Below, in pieces: positions 14,412-22,504 of a DNA stretch of 38,782 nt; within the stretch, counting starts at the first letter, position 1, and each line of letters begins with the position of its first letter. Made by a program: the position numbers and the translations under genes. The notes beneath the pieces are model-generated. The model saw only the letters and a list, made by a program, of their open reading frames with translations, had not been told where the DNA came from and did no database searches. The DNA is from Chryseobacterium sp. S0630 (GTDB lineage: Bacteria > Bacteroidota > Bacteroidia > Flavobacteriales > Weeksellaceae), in the NCBI RefSeq assembly GCF_024158915.1, contig NZ_JAMZGF010000052.1, positions 1 to 38,782 on the forward strand, written 5' to 3'.

Positions 14412-16814
14412 TTATTTCTTCAAGCACTTTTCAAGGAACTGATCCTGTTCCCATAAAAGGTGTAAGATGTTTTCTTTTGCCTGGTATCCGTGGGCTTCTT
14501 TTGGAAGTAGAACCATTTTTACCGGAGCTCCCAGATTTTTCAGTGCCTGGAAGTATCTTTCTGTCTGCAAAGTAAATGTTCCAGGGTTGTTATCTGCATC
14601 ACCGTGAATCAGAAGAAGCGGCGTCTTCATTTTGTCCGCATGCATGAACGGAGACATGATGTTGTAGATTTCCGGAACATCCCAATAATTTCTCTGCTCA
14701 CTCTGGAATCCGAATGGTGTCAACGTTCTGTTGTAAGCACCACTTCTTGCAATTCCACATGCAAAAAGGTTAGAATGTGTCAGAAGGTTTGCCGTCATAA
14801 ATGCACCGTAAGAATGTCCTCCTACAGCCACTTTCTTTCTGTCGATATATCCTAAATGATCTACAGCATCAATAGCAGCTGCTGCATTGGCTACTAACTG
14901 AGGAATAAAGGTATCATTAGGTTCTGTTTTTCCTTCACCGATAATCGGGAAAGCAGCATCATCAAGAACGGCGTACCCTTTCGTCGTCCAGTATACAAAA
15001 GACCCGTAGTAAGGGAATGTAAAATCGTTAGGGTTTTGGGTATTTTGCCCTGCAGTATTTTTATCTTTATATTCTGTAGGGTAAGCCCAAATTAACAGAG
15101 GAAGTTTATCTTTTTTTGCTTTTCTGTCATAATTGGCAGGAAGATAAAGAGTTCCCGTTAAAGTAACACCATCATTTCTTTTGTAAGTAATTACTTCTTT
15201 GTAAACGTCTTTGATACTTTCAAAAGGATTGGCAAAGTTGGTTACAGCTTCTGCTTTGTTAGATTTAATATTCTTTTTAAAGTAATTAGGGTATAGGCTT
15301 GGTGACTGCTGAGTAGTAAGAATTTCACCTTTTGATGCATTAAGAATATCAATGATTTCTTCTTTACCATTTTTTACATTCGAAGTGTATAGTCTTTTCT
15401 TTTTCAGGGATTTTACATCCATTTCATCAATAAAAGGATGCTGTCCGTCTTTGGTAAATCCATCTCCGATCAGGTAAGCTTTTCCGCCCTTCATATCAAT
15501 CACATATCTTCCGTACTGATTTTTTGTAGTGTTAAAATGTCCGGGATCACTGTAAACATCCTGATAATTTCTATCATCAAACACTTTAGATTCTCCATTA
15601 TTGGTATCTATCAGGTAAGATTTTGTATTTCTTGTGTCATACCAGCCTTCAGAAACAATGGCATAATGATCATTGGTCCAAACTACATCATCATATCTCT
15701 GCTTGGTTTTAAAGAAAGATTTAGGAGCCGCTATAAAGGGAGCTTCCCATGTAAATATCTCATCTCTGTACTCTGCAGTTTTAGACTGATCTCCTCCATC
15801 CAAGGCTTCAGCATAAGTAAGTGTAGCAGGAGCATCACTTCTCCAGGCCATATCTCTTTTTCCGGTTCTTACAGAAGAGAATCCTTTTGGCATAATTTCA
15901 TTCAAAGGAACTTCATTCACTGTTTTCACTGTGTTTCCTTTCATATCATACACTACCGTTGTTGACGGAAATCTGTTAAGCGGAACAATATAGGAGAATG
16001 GCTTTTTGATCACGGTAGCCAACAGGTAATTTCCGTCCGGAGAGAAACTCAATCCGGTATACATATCCTGGTCTTTTAATTTCTTAAGATTTCCTGTAAG
16101 ATCTACATTATAAATTTCAGAAGCTGTAAGCGTTTCAAAGTTCTTTTCGTCCTGAGGATTTTTCAAAAGATCCTGATACGTTCTGTTTTGAGAAACTTTA
16201 CCATCTGCTGTTGAAACAATCGGGCCTGTAGGAAGATCCTTGCTTGCATCTATCAGAGCGGGTCTGTTTTGTGGAAGTGTTCTGATCAGGAAGCTTTGAG
16301 AGTCATTATACCATACATAAGGTATTCCTAAATTGGCATTCAGATTATCAGTCGTAATTTTTTTAGCAGTGGCTGTTTCCATATCCACAATCCATAATTC
16401 TACACCTTTAGCTGTTGTATTGGTAAAAGCCAGTTTCTTTTCGTCCGGTGAAAAGGAAACGTAAGCAATTTTTGGATTAGAAGGCAGGTCTTTTACCTGA
16501 ATCTCATTTTTATCATTGATCTTTCTGATCTTCAGATTATTGGAGTAGGTCATGCTGCTTGAAATATTAGTAACCGGATTAATTCTAAGTCCGCCAAGCT
16601 TCATTTCATTCTGACTGAGGTCCTCCAATGTTTTATATGTAGGGCGATAAGTAAACACTACCCAGTCTTTTTTGCTGTTCATCAGAACACTTGGAGGTCT
16701 TTCATAATCTGCCAGTTTTAAAATCTCAGCAGAAGGTTTCTGATACGTAATATTTTCCTGTGCATCATAAAAATTGAGAAATGCCAGAAGGCAAATAGTC
16801 AGTTTTATCTTCAT
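14412..16814 (-). CDS. Secreted S9 family prolyl-oligopeptidase-type peptidase (glutamyl-endopeptidase-like)
   Basis: The 800-residue protein starts with a signal peptide (MKIKLTICLLAFLNFYDAQ) and is probably periplasmic. Residues about 40-530 form the beta-propeller region, with 'AYVSFSPDEKKLAFT' and 'LSFSPDGNYLLA' strands. The C-terminal alpha/beta hydrolase has the catalytic Ser in 'VGGHSYGAFM' (near 668), Asp in 'IHGDADNNPG' (near 738) and His in 'LPKEAHGYQ' (near 775). The closest architecture I know is the S9D group, which includes chloroplast glutamyl endopeptidases that cleave after Glu; specificity here is inference. Such peptidases trim oligopeptides in the periplasm of proteolytic Flavobacteriia. 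The gene is monocistronic and convergent with the reverse transcriptase. Confidence 0.93.
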   Translation of the reverse strand: MKIKLTICLLAFLNFYDAQENITYQKPSAEILKLADYERPPSVLMNSKKDWVVFTYRPTYKTLEDLSQNEMKLGGLRINPVTNISSSMTYSNNLKIRKINDKNEIQVKDLPSNPKIAYVSFSPDEKKLAFTNTTAKGVELWIVDMETATAKKITTDNLNANLGIPYVWYNDSQSFLIRTLPQNRPALIDASKDLPTGPIVSTADGKVSQNRTYQDLLKNPQDEKNFETLTASEIYNVDLTGNLKKLKDQDMYTGLSFSPDGNYLLATVIKKPFSYIVPLNRFPSTTVVYDMKGNTVKTVNEVPLNEIMPKGFSSVRTGKRDMAWRSDAPATLTYAEALDGGDQSKTAEYRDEIFTWEAPFIAAPKSFFKTKQRYDDVVWTNDHYAIVSEGWYDTRNTKSYLIDTNNGESKVFDDRNYQDVYSDPGHFNTTKNQYGRYVIDMKGGKAYLIGDGFTKDGQHPFIDEMDVKSLKKKRLYTSNVKNGKEEIIDILNASKGEILTTQQSPSLYPNYFKKNIKSNKAEAVTNFANPFESIKDVYKEVITYKRNDGVTLTGTLYLPANYDRKAKKDKLPLLIWAYPTEYKDKNTAGQNTQNPNDFTFPYYGSFVYWTTKGYAVLDDAAFPIIGEGKTEPNDTFIPQLVANAAAAIDAVDHLGYIDRKKVAVGGHSYGAFMTANLLTHSNLFACGIARSGAYNRTLTPFGFQSEQRNYWDVPEIYNIMSPFMHADKMKTPLLLIHGDADNNPGTFTLQTERYFQALKNLGAPVKMVLLPKEAHGYQAKENILHLLWEQDQFLEKCLKK

Positions 16815-16881
16815 ATAAATTCATTTTCTACGAATGTAGTGAATTTTAAAAGAATTTTAACATTGAAAAATAAGACTCCTT

Positions 16882-16913
16882 TTGGTGTCATGTTTATTTT
16901 TTTATTACATTTA
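16882..16913 (+). promoter_or_regulatory. Promoter of the GG-leader peptide gene
   Basis: TTG (16882-16884), 21 nt, then TACATTTA (16906-16913; one mismatch to TAnnTTTG), 19 bases before the ATG. The spacing fits the Bacteroidota pattern. Confidence 0.5.
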
Positions 16914-16932
16914 TCTTACAAATTAAAATAAT

Positions 16933-17082
16933 ATGAAAAATTTAAAAAAATTATCAAAAGGAAATTTAAAAATGATTAACGGAGGAAGTGCTCCATTATG
17001 TGATGCAGGCTTTATGGCTTGCAGAGTAAGGGATGAAAACGGAGCCCTGATTTGGGAATGCTTACCTAACTGTAATTATTAA
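16933..17082 (+). CDS. GG-leader bacteriocin-like/RiPP precursor peptide
   Basis: This 49-residue peptide has a basic leader, MKNLKKLSKGNLKMINGG, ending in the double-glycine site (residues 17-18) that C39-peptidase transporters recognise, and a 31-residue core with four cysteines (residues 23, 30, 43, 47) and the pattern 'C..G...CR.RDENG...WECLP'. Similar leaders and cores are frequent in Chryseobacterium genomes, where they are annotated as bacteriocin-like or natural-product precursors. It has its own promoter and a strong terminator, so it is very likely a real gene despite its size. No modifying enzyme, C39 transporter or immunity gene lies nearby; the convergent DoxX gene is the only neighbour, which makes it an orphan. 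Activity and modification are unknown. Confidence 0.85.
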   Translation: MKNLKKLSKGNLKMINGGSAPLCDAGFMACRVRDENGALIWECLPNCNY

Positions 17083-17090
17083 TAACAGAA

Positions 17091-17122
17091 AAGGCACTTC
17101 ATTTCCTGAAGTGCCTTCTTTA
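17091..17122. terminator. Bidirectional terminator between the peptide and DoxX genes
   Basis: AAGGCACTTC and GAAGTGCCTT form a 10-bp perfect stem with a 7-nt loop, followed by T-rich sequence. It serves the peptide gene and, on the other strand, doxX. Confidence 0.88.
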
Positions 17123-17140
17123 TTTTTTATGGTTGTAAAA

Positions 17141-17569
17141 TTACCAGTCTGAAGCTCTTTTTCTTCTTTCAATCATATGATCTACTGAAACTTTTCCAGC
17201 TCCAATTACCATCAATAAAAGATAAACAGAAAGATAAATAAGGCTCATTTCTCTTTTTTCGAATGGATCTGCTCCATGAACTACAAAACCTGCAATGATC
17301 ATTGTAAAGATTAAAAATCCCAGAGCAACTCTTGTAAAAAGCCCCAATATCAGGAGTATTGAACATACAAATTCAGCAAAAACCGTAAGAATCAGTGATA
17401 CCTGCGGTCCTAATCCCATAAAATCAAAAAACTCTATTTTACCTCCTGCCAATAGCATCTGAAGCTTTGGAAAACCATGAGAAAGCATAGCAAAACCAAC
17501 AAACACTCTTACTGCCAGTAAAATAATATCTTTAGGTATTGAGCTGAAATTTGAATTATTATAGTTCAT
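17141..17569 (-). CDS. DoxX family membrane protein
   Basis: The 142-residue integral membrane protein has four predicted helices. 'LAVRVFVGFAMLSHGFPKLQMLLAG' in the first helix and 'LTVFAEFVCSILLILGLFTRVALG' in the second and third match the DoxX family, whose members occur as small quinone- or redox-linked membrane subunits and often lack a defined role. The last helix contains 'LIYLSVYLLLMVIGAGKVSVDHMIERR'. It lies 68 bases downstream of era on the same strand and could be co-transcribed with it. DoxX proteins are also found in MNIO-type peptide clusters, but its convergent orientation to the GG-leader peptide and the lack of an MNIO enzyme argue against reading much into that. Confidence 0.88.
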   Translation of the reverse strand: MNYNNSNFSSIPKDIILLAVRVFVGFAMLSHGFPKLQMLLAGGKIEFFDFMGLGPQVSLILTVFAEFVCSILLILGLFTRVALGFLIFTMIIAGFVVHGADPFEKREMSLIYLSVYLLLMVIGAGKVSVDHMIERRKRASDW

Positions 17570-17637
17570 GTACTAAAAAATTTATACTAAGGTAGTAAAA
17601 AATCTTTTAATACAACGGGATTACAAGCTATTTTAGT

Positions 17638-18513
17638 CTATCTGTAACCGAAATTTTTAAGATCCCTGTCGTTCTTTCTCCAGTCTTTTTTCACCTTTAC
17701 AAAAAGGTTTAAATGAATTTTTTTGGTGAAAAACTTCTCAAGGTCTAATCTGGCTTCAGTTCCAACTTTTTTAATCGCTTCTCCTTTGTGCCCGATAATA
17801 ATTCCTTTTTGGGTATCTCTTTCTACATAAATAATAGAGTCTATAAAGATAATTCCTTCTTTCTCCTTGAACTGTTCAGTCACAACTTCTACAGAGTATG
17901 GAATTTCTTTATCATAGTTCAAAAGAATTTTCTCACGAATTGCCTCATTAACGAAAAATCGTTCAGGTTTGTCTGTGTACTGATCTTTATCGTAGTAAGG
18001 CGGATTCTCAGGAAGCAAAGATTTTATTTTAGGTAAAATAACTTCTGTATTGAAAGCATTCAATGCAGAGATAGGTAAAATCTCAGCCTTTGGAATTCTG
18101 GTATGCCAATCTTCTACCAATTTTTCAAGACCTGCCTGATCCGTCTGGTCTACTTTATTTAATAAAAGAAGTACAGGAACAGGGATTTTATTCAATTTAT
18201 CAATTAAAAATTCTGATGGTTCTGCTTTATCGGTAACATCTACAATAAATAGAAAAACGTCAGCATCCTGCAAAGAATCTTTTACAAAATCCATCATTTT
18301 CTCCTGCAGTCCGTATTTTGGATCCAATACTCCCGGAGTATCAGAAAATACAATCTGAAGATCATCTTCATTATAAATACCAAAAATTCTGTGGCGGGTT
18401 GTCTGAGCTTTCTGCGTTACAATCGCCAACTTCTCTCCCATCAATTGGTTAAGCAAGGTCGATTTTCCCGCATTGGGCTTTCCAACTATATTTACAAATC
18501 CAGCTTTGTGCAT
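17638..18513 (-). CDS. era: GTPase Era
   Basis: The 291-residue protein is the conserved ribosome-assembly GTPase that binds the 3' end of 16S rRNA. The G domain shows G1 'GKPNAGKST', the switch region 'KAQTTRHRI', G3 'DTPGVL' and G4 'NKVD'. The KH RNA-binding domain occupies about residues 200-285 ('REKILLNYDKEIPYSVEV', 'IIGHKGEAIKKVGTEARLDLEKFF'). The ATG at 18513 gives the standard length; an upstream in-frame extension to 18642 would add 43 non-conserved residues. A minus-strand TAACTTTG box (18534-18541) just upstream fits the Bacteroidota -7 consensus and supports this start. Confidence 0.97.
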   Translation of the reverse strand: MHKAGFVNIVGKPNAGKSTLLNQLMGEKLAIVTQKAQTTRHRIFGIYNEDDLQIVFSDTPGVLDPKYGLQEKMMDFVKDSLQDADVFLFIVDVTDKAEPSEFLIDKLNKIPVPVLLLLNKVDQTDQAGLEKLVEDWHTRIPKAEILPISALNAFNTEVILPKIKSLLPENPPYYDKDQYTDKPERFFVNEAIREKILLNYDKEIPYSVEVVTEQFKEKEGIIFIDSIIYVERDTQKGIIIGHKGEAIKKVGTEARLDLEKFFTKKIHLNLFVKVKKDWRKNDRDLKNFGYR

Positions 18514-18630
18514 AAAAATAATATTACGAACTGCAAAGTTAGTAAAACAAAACTGGTCTTTACAGTTAATCTTGATTTTTAAAGAAAAAAGAGAGTTATA
18601 TTGTGAAATACAGGATTGTAAAAGCTCAAA

Positions 18631-18686
18631 CCACCCCGTCAAAAATTCTTTGAATTTTCGCCACCCCTCCAGAAGAGGGGAATTTT
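18631..18686. repeat. Dispersed hairpin repeat between era and a Crp/Fnr gene
   Basis: Two CCACCCC words introduce two hairpins in tandem: AAAATTC/GAATTTT with a TTT loop (18642-18658) and CCCCTC/GAGGGG with a 5-nt loop (18664-18680). The layout is that of a REP-like intergenic element; only one copy is in this window. Confidence 0.55.
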
Positions 18687-18824
18687 GCTCTTTCCTTGGT
18701 AATTTTGACGATAAATAAGTTGAATCCGGAATAATTTTATTACAATATTTCTGATAAAAAATATCTGATAATTTTGTATTGCATTACTTAAAACTGATAT
18801 TTTTGACTATTAGAATTCATCTTT

Positions 18825-19388
18825 ATGAATATAGACCAGATTCTTGATAAGGTTTACCTTCTTCCTGAGACCTCAAAAAACAGTTTAAAAGAGTATATCA
18901 CCGAAGTTTCCCATCCTAAAGGCTTTTGTCTGATGGAAGCTGATAAAGTGATTCCTTATCTGTATTTTATCCGGAAAGGGATTGCACGTGCTTATTCTTC
19001 AACAGCTGACAATGATATTACTTTCTGGTTCGGAAGCGAGGGACAATGCATTCTCTCAATGAAAAGCTATGTGGAGGACAAACCCGGTTATGAAAGCATC
19101 GAATTACTTGAAGACTGCGAGCTGTACAGAATGGAAACAGAAAATCTAAGAAAACTGTTCAATGAAGATATTCATATTGCCAACTGGGGACGAAAGCTGG
19201 CAGAAGCAGAGATGATAAAATCCGAGGAACTGATTATTTCAAGACAATTCAAAACGTCTCTGGAACGTTATAAAGATATTATTAATTATCAACCTGACTT
19301 ACTTAAAAGAGTTCAGCTCGGCTATATTGCGTCTTATCTTGGAATTACGCAGGTGAGTTTAAGTAGAATTCGGGCGGAGATTAAATAA
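18825..19388 (+). CDS. Crp/Fnr family transcriptional regulator
   Basis: The 187-residue protein has a cNMP-binding-type beta roll (about 25-115: 'HPKGFCLMEADKVIPYLYFIRKGIARAYS', 'ITFWFGSEGQCILSMKSYVEDKPGYESIELLEDCELYRM') and a C-terminal helix-turn-helix ('RVQLGYIASYLGITQVSLSRIRAEIK'). This is the divergent, effector-unknown Crp type abundant in Bacteroidota, which often regulates a nearby transporter. Here the next gene on the same strand is an SMR exporter 290 bases downstream, separated by a REP-like element and a hexanucleotide repeat, so a regulatory link is only possible. It has no Fnr cysteines. Confidence 0.88.
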   Translation: MNIDQILDKVYLLPETSKNSLKEYITEVSHPKGFCLMEADKVIPYLYFIRKGIARAYSSTADNDITFWFGSEGQCILSMKSYVEDKPGYESIELLEDCELYRMETENLRKLFNEDIHIANWGRKLAEAEMIKSEELIISRQFKTSLERYKDIINYQPDLLKRVQLGYIASYLGITQVSLSRIRAEIK

Positions 19389-19433
19389 ATTTAAAGATTT
19401 AAGAATTGAAATATTTAAAAATTCTTATGTTTC

Positions 19434-19495
19434 GGCTAAAGCCTGAGGTATGATTTTTTATATAGAGCGAGCGGACTAAAGTCCGCCCCTATTGA
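19434..19495. repeat. REP-like two-hairpin element, copy A
   Basis: GGCTAAAGCC (19434-19443) is followed 27 bases later by GCGGACTAAAGTCCGC (19471-19486) and then CCCTATTGA. The same order, spacing and tail occur in copy B at 33321-33379, so this is a dispersed family. The tail runs directly into the hexanucleotide repeat. Confidence 0.75.
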
Positions 19496-19552
19496 TATTG
19501 ATATTGATATTGATATTGATATTGATATTGATATTGATATTGATATTGATAT
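19491..19552. repeat. Hexanucleotide tandem repeat (ATTGAT)10
   Basis: Ten perfect ATTGAT copies plus two bases lie in the Crp/Fnr-SMR intergenic region. It begins within the terminal CTATTGA of the REP-like element, from which it may have expanded by slippage. No reading frame crosses it. Confidence 0.97.
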
Positions 19553-19678
19553 GTCTGCTGTTTTTCATCCAGCTCCCATCTTCCCTCCTTTAAAACTATT
19601 CTCAATTTCATTTTTTAACAATTGTAAAATTTTTTCTCCTGTCAAATTCTGAAATTTGCAGTAGTAAAATTTTAAAGA

Positions 19679-20011
19679 ATGAATTGGTTAATATTAGTTA
19701 TCGCAGGATTATTTGAAGTTGCCTTCGCATCATGTCTGGGAAAGGCAAAAGAAACATCAGGAACTGAAATGTACCTGTGGTATGCGGGTTTCCTGGTAAC
19801 AATGACAATCAGTATGCTTTTACTGATCAAAGCTACTCAAACCTTGCCTATCGGTACTGCTTATGCGGTATGGACGGGAATCGGAGCAGTAGGAACTGCC
19901 TTAATGGGAATTATATTCTTTAAAGATCCTGTAAGTTTCTGGAGAGTATTTTTTATTGTAACCCTTATCGGTTCTGTGGTAGGATTAAAGGCTGTATCTT
20001 CCTCACATTAA
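19679..20011 (+). CDS. SMR family exporter (SugE/Gdx-like)
   Basis: The 110-residue protein has four hydrophobic helices and the essential membrane glutamate at residue 13 ('MNWLILVIAGLFEVAFASCLGKA'). 'LPIGTAYAVWTGIGAVGTALMGIIFFKDPVSFWRV' is the SMR signature in helices 3-4. The 'GLFEV.FAS.LGKAK' style resembles SugE/Gdx, which exports guanidinium with proton exchange as a dual-topology dimer, rather than the EmrE drug pumps, but the distinction is not certain from reading. No guanidine riboswitch is evident upstream. It is a single gene with its own terminator. Confidence 0.9.
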   Translation: MNWLILVIAGLFEVAFASCLGKAKETSGTEMYLWYAGFLVTMTISMLLLIKATQTLPIGTAYAVWTGIGAVGTALMGIIFFKDPVSFWRVFFIVTLIGSVVGLKAVSSSH

Positions 20012-20047
20012 AAAGCGCATAAATTTCTATCTATATTTAAAAATGGG

Positions 20048-20077
20048 AACCGTCTTCGTATTGAAGGCGGTTTTTTT
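20048..20077 (+). terminator. Rho-independent terminator after the SMR gene
   Basis: AACCGTCTTC pairs with GAAGGCGGTT (one G-U) around a 5-nt loop, followed by TTTTTT. Confidence 0.85.
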
Positions 20078-20101
20078 AATCATTTTCAGGTTTTGATTTC
20101 T

Positions 20102-20134
20102 TTGACAAGAAAAAGAAATTCTTTTATATCTTTA
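20102..20134 (+). promoter_or_regulatory. Promoter of the T9SS cargo protein
   Basis: TTG (20102-20104), 22 nt, then TATCTTTA (20127-20134; one mismatch to TAnnTTTG), 17 bases before the ATG. Confidence 0.4.
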
Positions 20135-20151
20135 TCGGAAACTTTTAACCT

Positions 20152-20862
20152 ATGAAAAAAATTCTATTCCTTTTAGCTGGTGGTTTACTGACTGCCCAGC
20201 AAACCTCCGAATTACTTACCAATAACTGGTATATTTCCAAAATGGTAACAAGCAGTGGACAAACCACCAACACCCCTTTAATAGATAATGGAGTTCCTGC
20301 CACGACCTTCAACTCAGCGGGAGGAACGAGCTATGTTATGAATTCAAGATATTACAATACTTCTATAATGGGTTTCGGGGTTATGCCTGGAAGCAACAAT
20401 CTTATCAAAACATCAAGCGCATGTACTCTTTTGTTTTATAACGGAGGAAATGCAGCACCTGTTCGTGCTTATGATCAGAAAAACTGTGACATTTATGGCT
20501 TAGGAGCTTATGCATCCATATACAGTTACCAGATTACAACCAACGGAATTGTAAAGACTTTGGTGATTACAGATCCTTCGGGAAATAAGGTCTACTATAA
20601 CAATACTGACCAATTGAGCACTAAAGAAACTGCCGCAGTAACGAAAACCTTTAAAGCATATCCCAATCCTGTAAAAGAGGTTTTGCATCTTGAAAATATT
20701 GAGAGGAGCCTTCCCCTTAAGATTTACGATTTATCAGGAAAACTGGTATTTGAAACGACAACTAACAGCAACAAAACATCAATTGATACTAGCGGTTTAC
20801 AGAAAGGACAATATATTGTAACGATAGAAAATTATAAGTCCTACCCTTTTGTCAAAGAATAA
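20152..20862 (+). CDS. Small secreted protein with T9SS type A sorting domain
   Basis: The 236-residue protein begins with a signal peptide (MKKILFLLAGGLLTAQ) and ends in a typical T9SS C-terminal domain (about 160-236): 'FKAYPNPVKEVLHLEN', 'KIYDLSGKLVFETT' and 'SGLQKGQYIVTIEN'. It should be exported by Sec, moved across the outer membrane by the type IX machinery and released or attached at the surface. The middle region (17-155) starts 'SELLTNNWYISKMVTSSGQTT' and resembles the lipocalin-like or 'TNNWYLRKM' ectodomains seen in many Flavobacteriia, with no catalytic motif that I recognise. Its function is unknown. Confidence 0.85.
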   Translation: MKKILFLLAGGLLTAQQTSELLTNNWYISKMVTSSGQTTNTPLIDNGVPATTFNSAGGTSYVMNSRYYNTSIMGFGVMPGSNNLIKTSSACTLLFYNGGNAAPVRAYDQKNCDIYGLGAYASIYSYQITTNGIVKTLVITDPSGNKVYYNNTDQLSTKETAAVTKTFKAYPNPVKEVLHLENIERSLPLKIYDLSGKLVFETTTNSNKTSIDTSGLQKGQYIVTIENYKSYPFVKE

Positions 20863-20885
20863 AAACAGAACATTTCATGTATATA

Positions 20886-20917
20886 AAAAAACCGTTTCAC
20901 TAGCTGAAACGGTTTTT
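20886..20917. terminator. Bidirectional terminator
   Basis: ACCGTTTC/GAAACGGT with flanking A and T runs and a 7-nt loop lies between the T9SS protein and the convergent methyltransferase gene. Confidence 0.88.
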
Positions 20918-20920
20918 ATT

Positions 20921-21688
20921 TTATTTTTTATAAACTACAGGTAAGATTTCATTATGTCTTAACCCGAATTTTTTTATTTCTTCTTCAGAGAATTTCTGTG
21001 AATAGAAGTTGGGATCTATTTCGAAGCCTGCCTTTCTTAAGCGGTCAAAATAATCCATTCCGTACCAACGAACATGATCGTACTGTCCGAAATGTTTCTG
21101 ACGTTCTTTTGGATCTTTAATCGTGAAGTCTTCGTAGGTTTTTTCCAATGAATTTTTCATCGGAACCTGAAGAATTCCCCATCCACCAGGTTTCATTACC
21201 CTGTACAGCTCGCTCATTGCTTTGGCATCGTCTTCAATATGTTCCAGAACATGATTACAGAAAATGATATCAAAGCTGTCATTTTCAAAAGGTAAATCCA
21301 GAATATCTGCTTTCACGTCTACAATAGGAGAATACAGATCTGCTGAAATATAATTCAGATTGCTCATTCTCTTGAACTTTCTTAAAAATTCCTGTTCGGG
21401 AGCAATATGCAGAACTTTATAATTCTTAATGAAAAAATCGGTTTCATTCTGAAGATACAGCCACATCTGGCGATGTCTTTCCAAACTTAACGTTCCTGGA
21501 GAAAGAGCATTTTCTCTTTGTTTTCCATATCCGTATGGAAGAAACTTCCTGTAAGATCTTCCATCAATAGGATCAAAGAATTTATCACCTTTAAAAAACT
21601 GATAAATAAGCGGTCTTGCCCAGATGCTCATTTTAATAAGCATAGGACGTGGAATTTTATTCAGTAAAAGCTTAGTTACCTTTTTCAT
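20921..21688 (-). CDS. Class I SAM-dependent methyltransferase
   Basis: The 255-residue protein contains a Rossmann methyltransferase core: motif I region 'YKVLHIAPEQEFLRKFKRM', 'ISADLYSPIVDVKADILDLPFENDSFDIIFCNHVLEHIEDD' and 'LYRVMKPGGWGILQVPM'. The 'HVLEH' element is typical of UbiE/COQ5-like enzymes. The N-terminal 50 residues are basic and hydrophobic ('LLNKIPRPMLIKMSIWARPLIYQFFKG'). The methyl acceptor is unknown. Its ATG shares a base with the stop of the methionine aminopeptidase gene (TAATG), so the two form a translationally coupled pair, though their functions have no obvious connection. Confidence 0.9.
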   Translation of the reverse strand: MKKVTKLLLNKIPRPMLIKMSIWARPLIYQFFKGDKFFDPIDGRSYRKFLPYGYGKQRENALSPGTLSLERHRQMWLYLQNETDFFIKNYKVLHIAPEQEFLRKFKRMSNLNYISADLYSPIVDVKADILDLPFENDSFDIIFCNHVLEHIEDDAKAMSELYRVMKPGGWGILQVPMKNSLEKTYEDFTIKDPKERQKHFGQYDHVRWYGMDYFDRLRKAGFEIDPNFYSQKFSEEEIKKFGLRHNEILPVVYKK

Positions 21689-22497
21689 TAAAAATCCAGT
21701 TGGAACTGCTTTTCTTCATCACTTACAATCCCTAAAGCTTCGTACACATAATCAAATGTAGAAAGCAATACCGGCTTACCATTGATTACTGCCACATCAT
21801 GTTCGAAGTGCGCAGAAGGCATGTTATCTAAAGTCGTTACTGTCCAGCCATCATTATGGAACTTTACTTTTTCAGTTCCCATGTTTACCATCGGCTCGAT
21901 GGCGATTGCTAAACCGTCTTTAATTACTTTTCCGCTTCCTTGTCTTCCATAGTTAGGAACTTGTGGATCTTCGTGCATTTTTCTTCCTAATCCGTGTCCT
22001 ACAAGCTCTCTTACTACTCCATACCCTTCTTTTTCACAATGTGCCTGGATTGCATGGGAGATATCTCCAATTCTTTTTCCTCTGACAACCTGCTCAATTC
22101 CTTTGTATAAAGATTCCTTGGTAACCTGCAGTAATTTTTTAACCTCAGGTTTCACTTCCCCGATTTCAAAAGTATAGGCATGATCCCCTACGAAACCGTT
22201 AAGAATAACTCCACAGTCTACAGAAAGAACATCTCCTTCTTTCACTACATCATTGTTTGGAAAACCATGAACTACCTGCTCATTTGGAGAGATACAAAGA
22301 GAGTTTGGAAATCCTCCGTATCCTAAGAATGCAGGCTCAGCACCATGATCTTTAATAAAATCATGAGCCAGTTTATCTAAATATAAGGTAGTAATCCCCG
22401 GTTTAATTTCTTTTGCCAACATTCCCAATGTTTTAGAAACCAGTCGGGCACTCTCCTTCATCAGACGTAATTCGTCTATCGTTTTTAATTGAATCAT
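21688..22497 (-). CDS. map: Type I methionine aminopeptidase
   Basis: The 269-residue cytoplasmic enzyme removes the initiator methionine from new proteins using two metal ions. The ligands are visible: the Asp pair in 'DCGVILNGFVGDHAYTF', His in 'GHGLGRKMHEDPQVPNYG', Glu in 'AIEPMVNMG' and Glu in 'SAHFEHDVAV'. The N-terminus 'MIQLKTIDELRLMKESARLVSKTL' is standard and no N-terminal zinc-finger extension is present. It overlaps the methyltransferase gene downstream. Confidence 0.97.
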   Translation of the reverse strand: MIQLKTIDELRLMKESARLVSKTLGMLAKEIKPGITTLYLDKLAHDFIKDHGAEPAFLGYGGFPNSLCISPNEQVVHGFPNNDVVKEGDVLSVDCGVILNGFVGDHAYTFEIGEVKPEVKKLLQVTKESLYKGIEQVVRGKRIGDISHAIQAHCEKEGYGVVRELVGHGLGRKMHEDPQVPNYGRQGSGKVIKDGLAIAIEPMVNMGTEKVKFHNDGWTVTTLDNMPSAHFEHDVAVINGKPVLLSTFDYVYEALGIVSDEEKQFQLDF

Positions 22498-22504
22498 TGT
22501 ATAT

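Noticed and set aside
15438..15965. 175-codon plus-strand open frame inside the S9 peptidase gene
   Set aside because: It is a shadow of the peptidase frame; composition is Ile/Ser-rich with no motif.
17141..17569. DoxX as part of an MNIO/bufferin-type peptide cluster with the GG-leader peptide
   Set aside because: No MNIO (DUF692) or partner gene is present and the genes are convergent; DoxX is more simply linked to era.
19491..19552. CRISPR array
   Set aside because: The unit is six bases with no spacers; it is a simple tandem repeat.
19555..19678. Guanidine riboswitch ahead of the SugE-like gene
   Set aside because: No recognisable guanidine aptamer motif or hairpin set could be seen in the leader.
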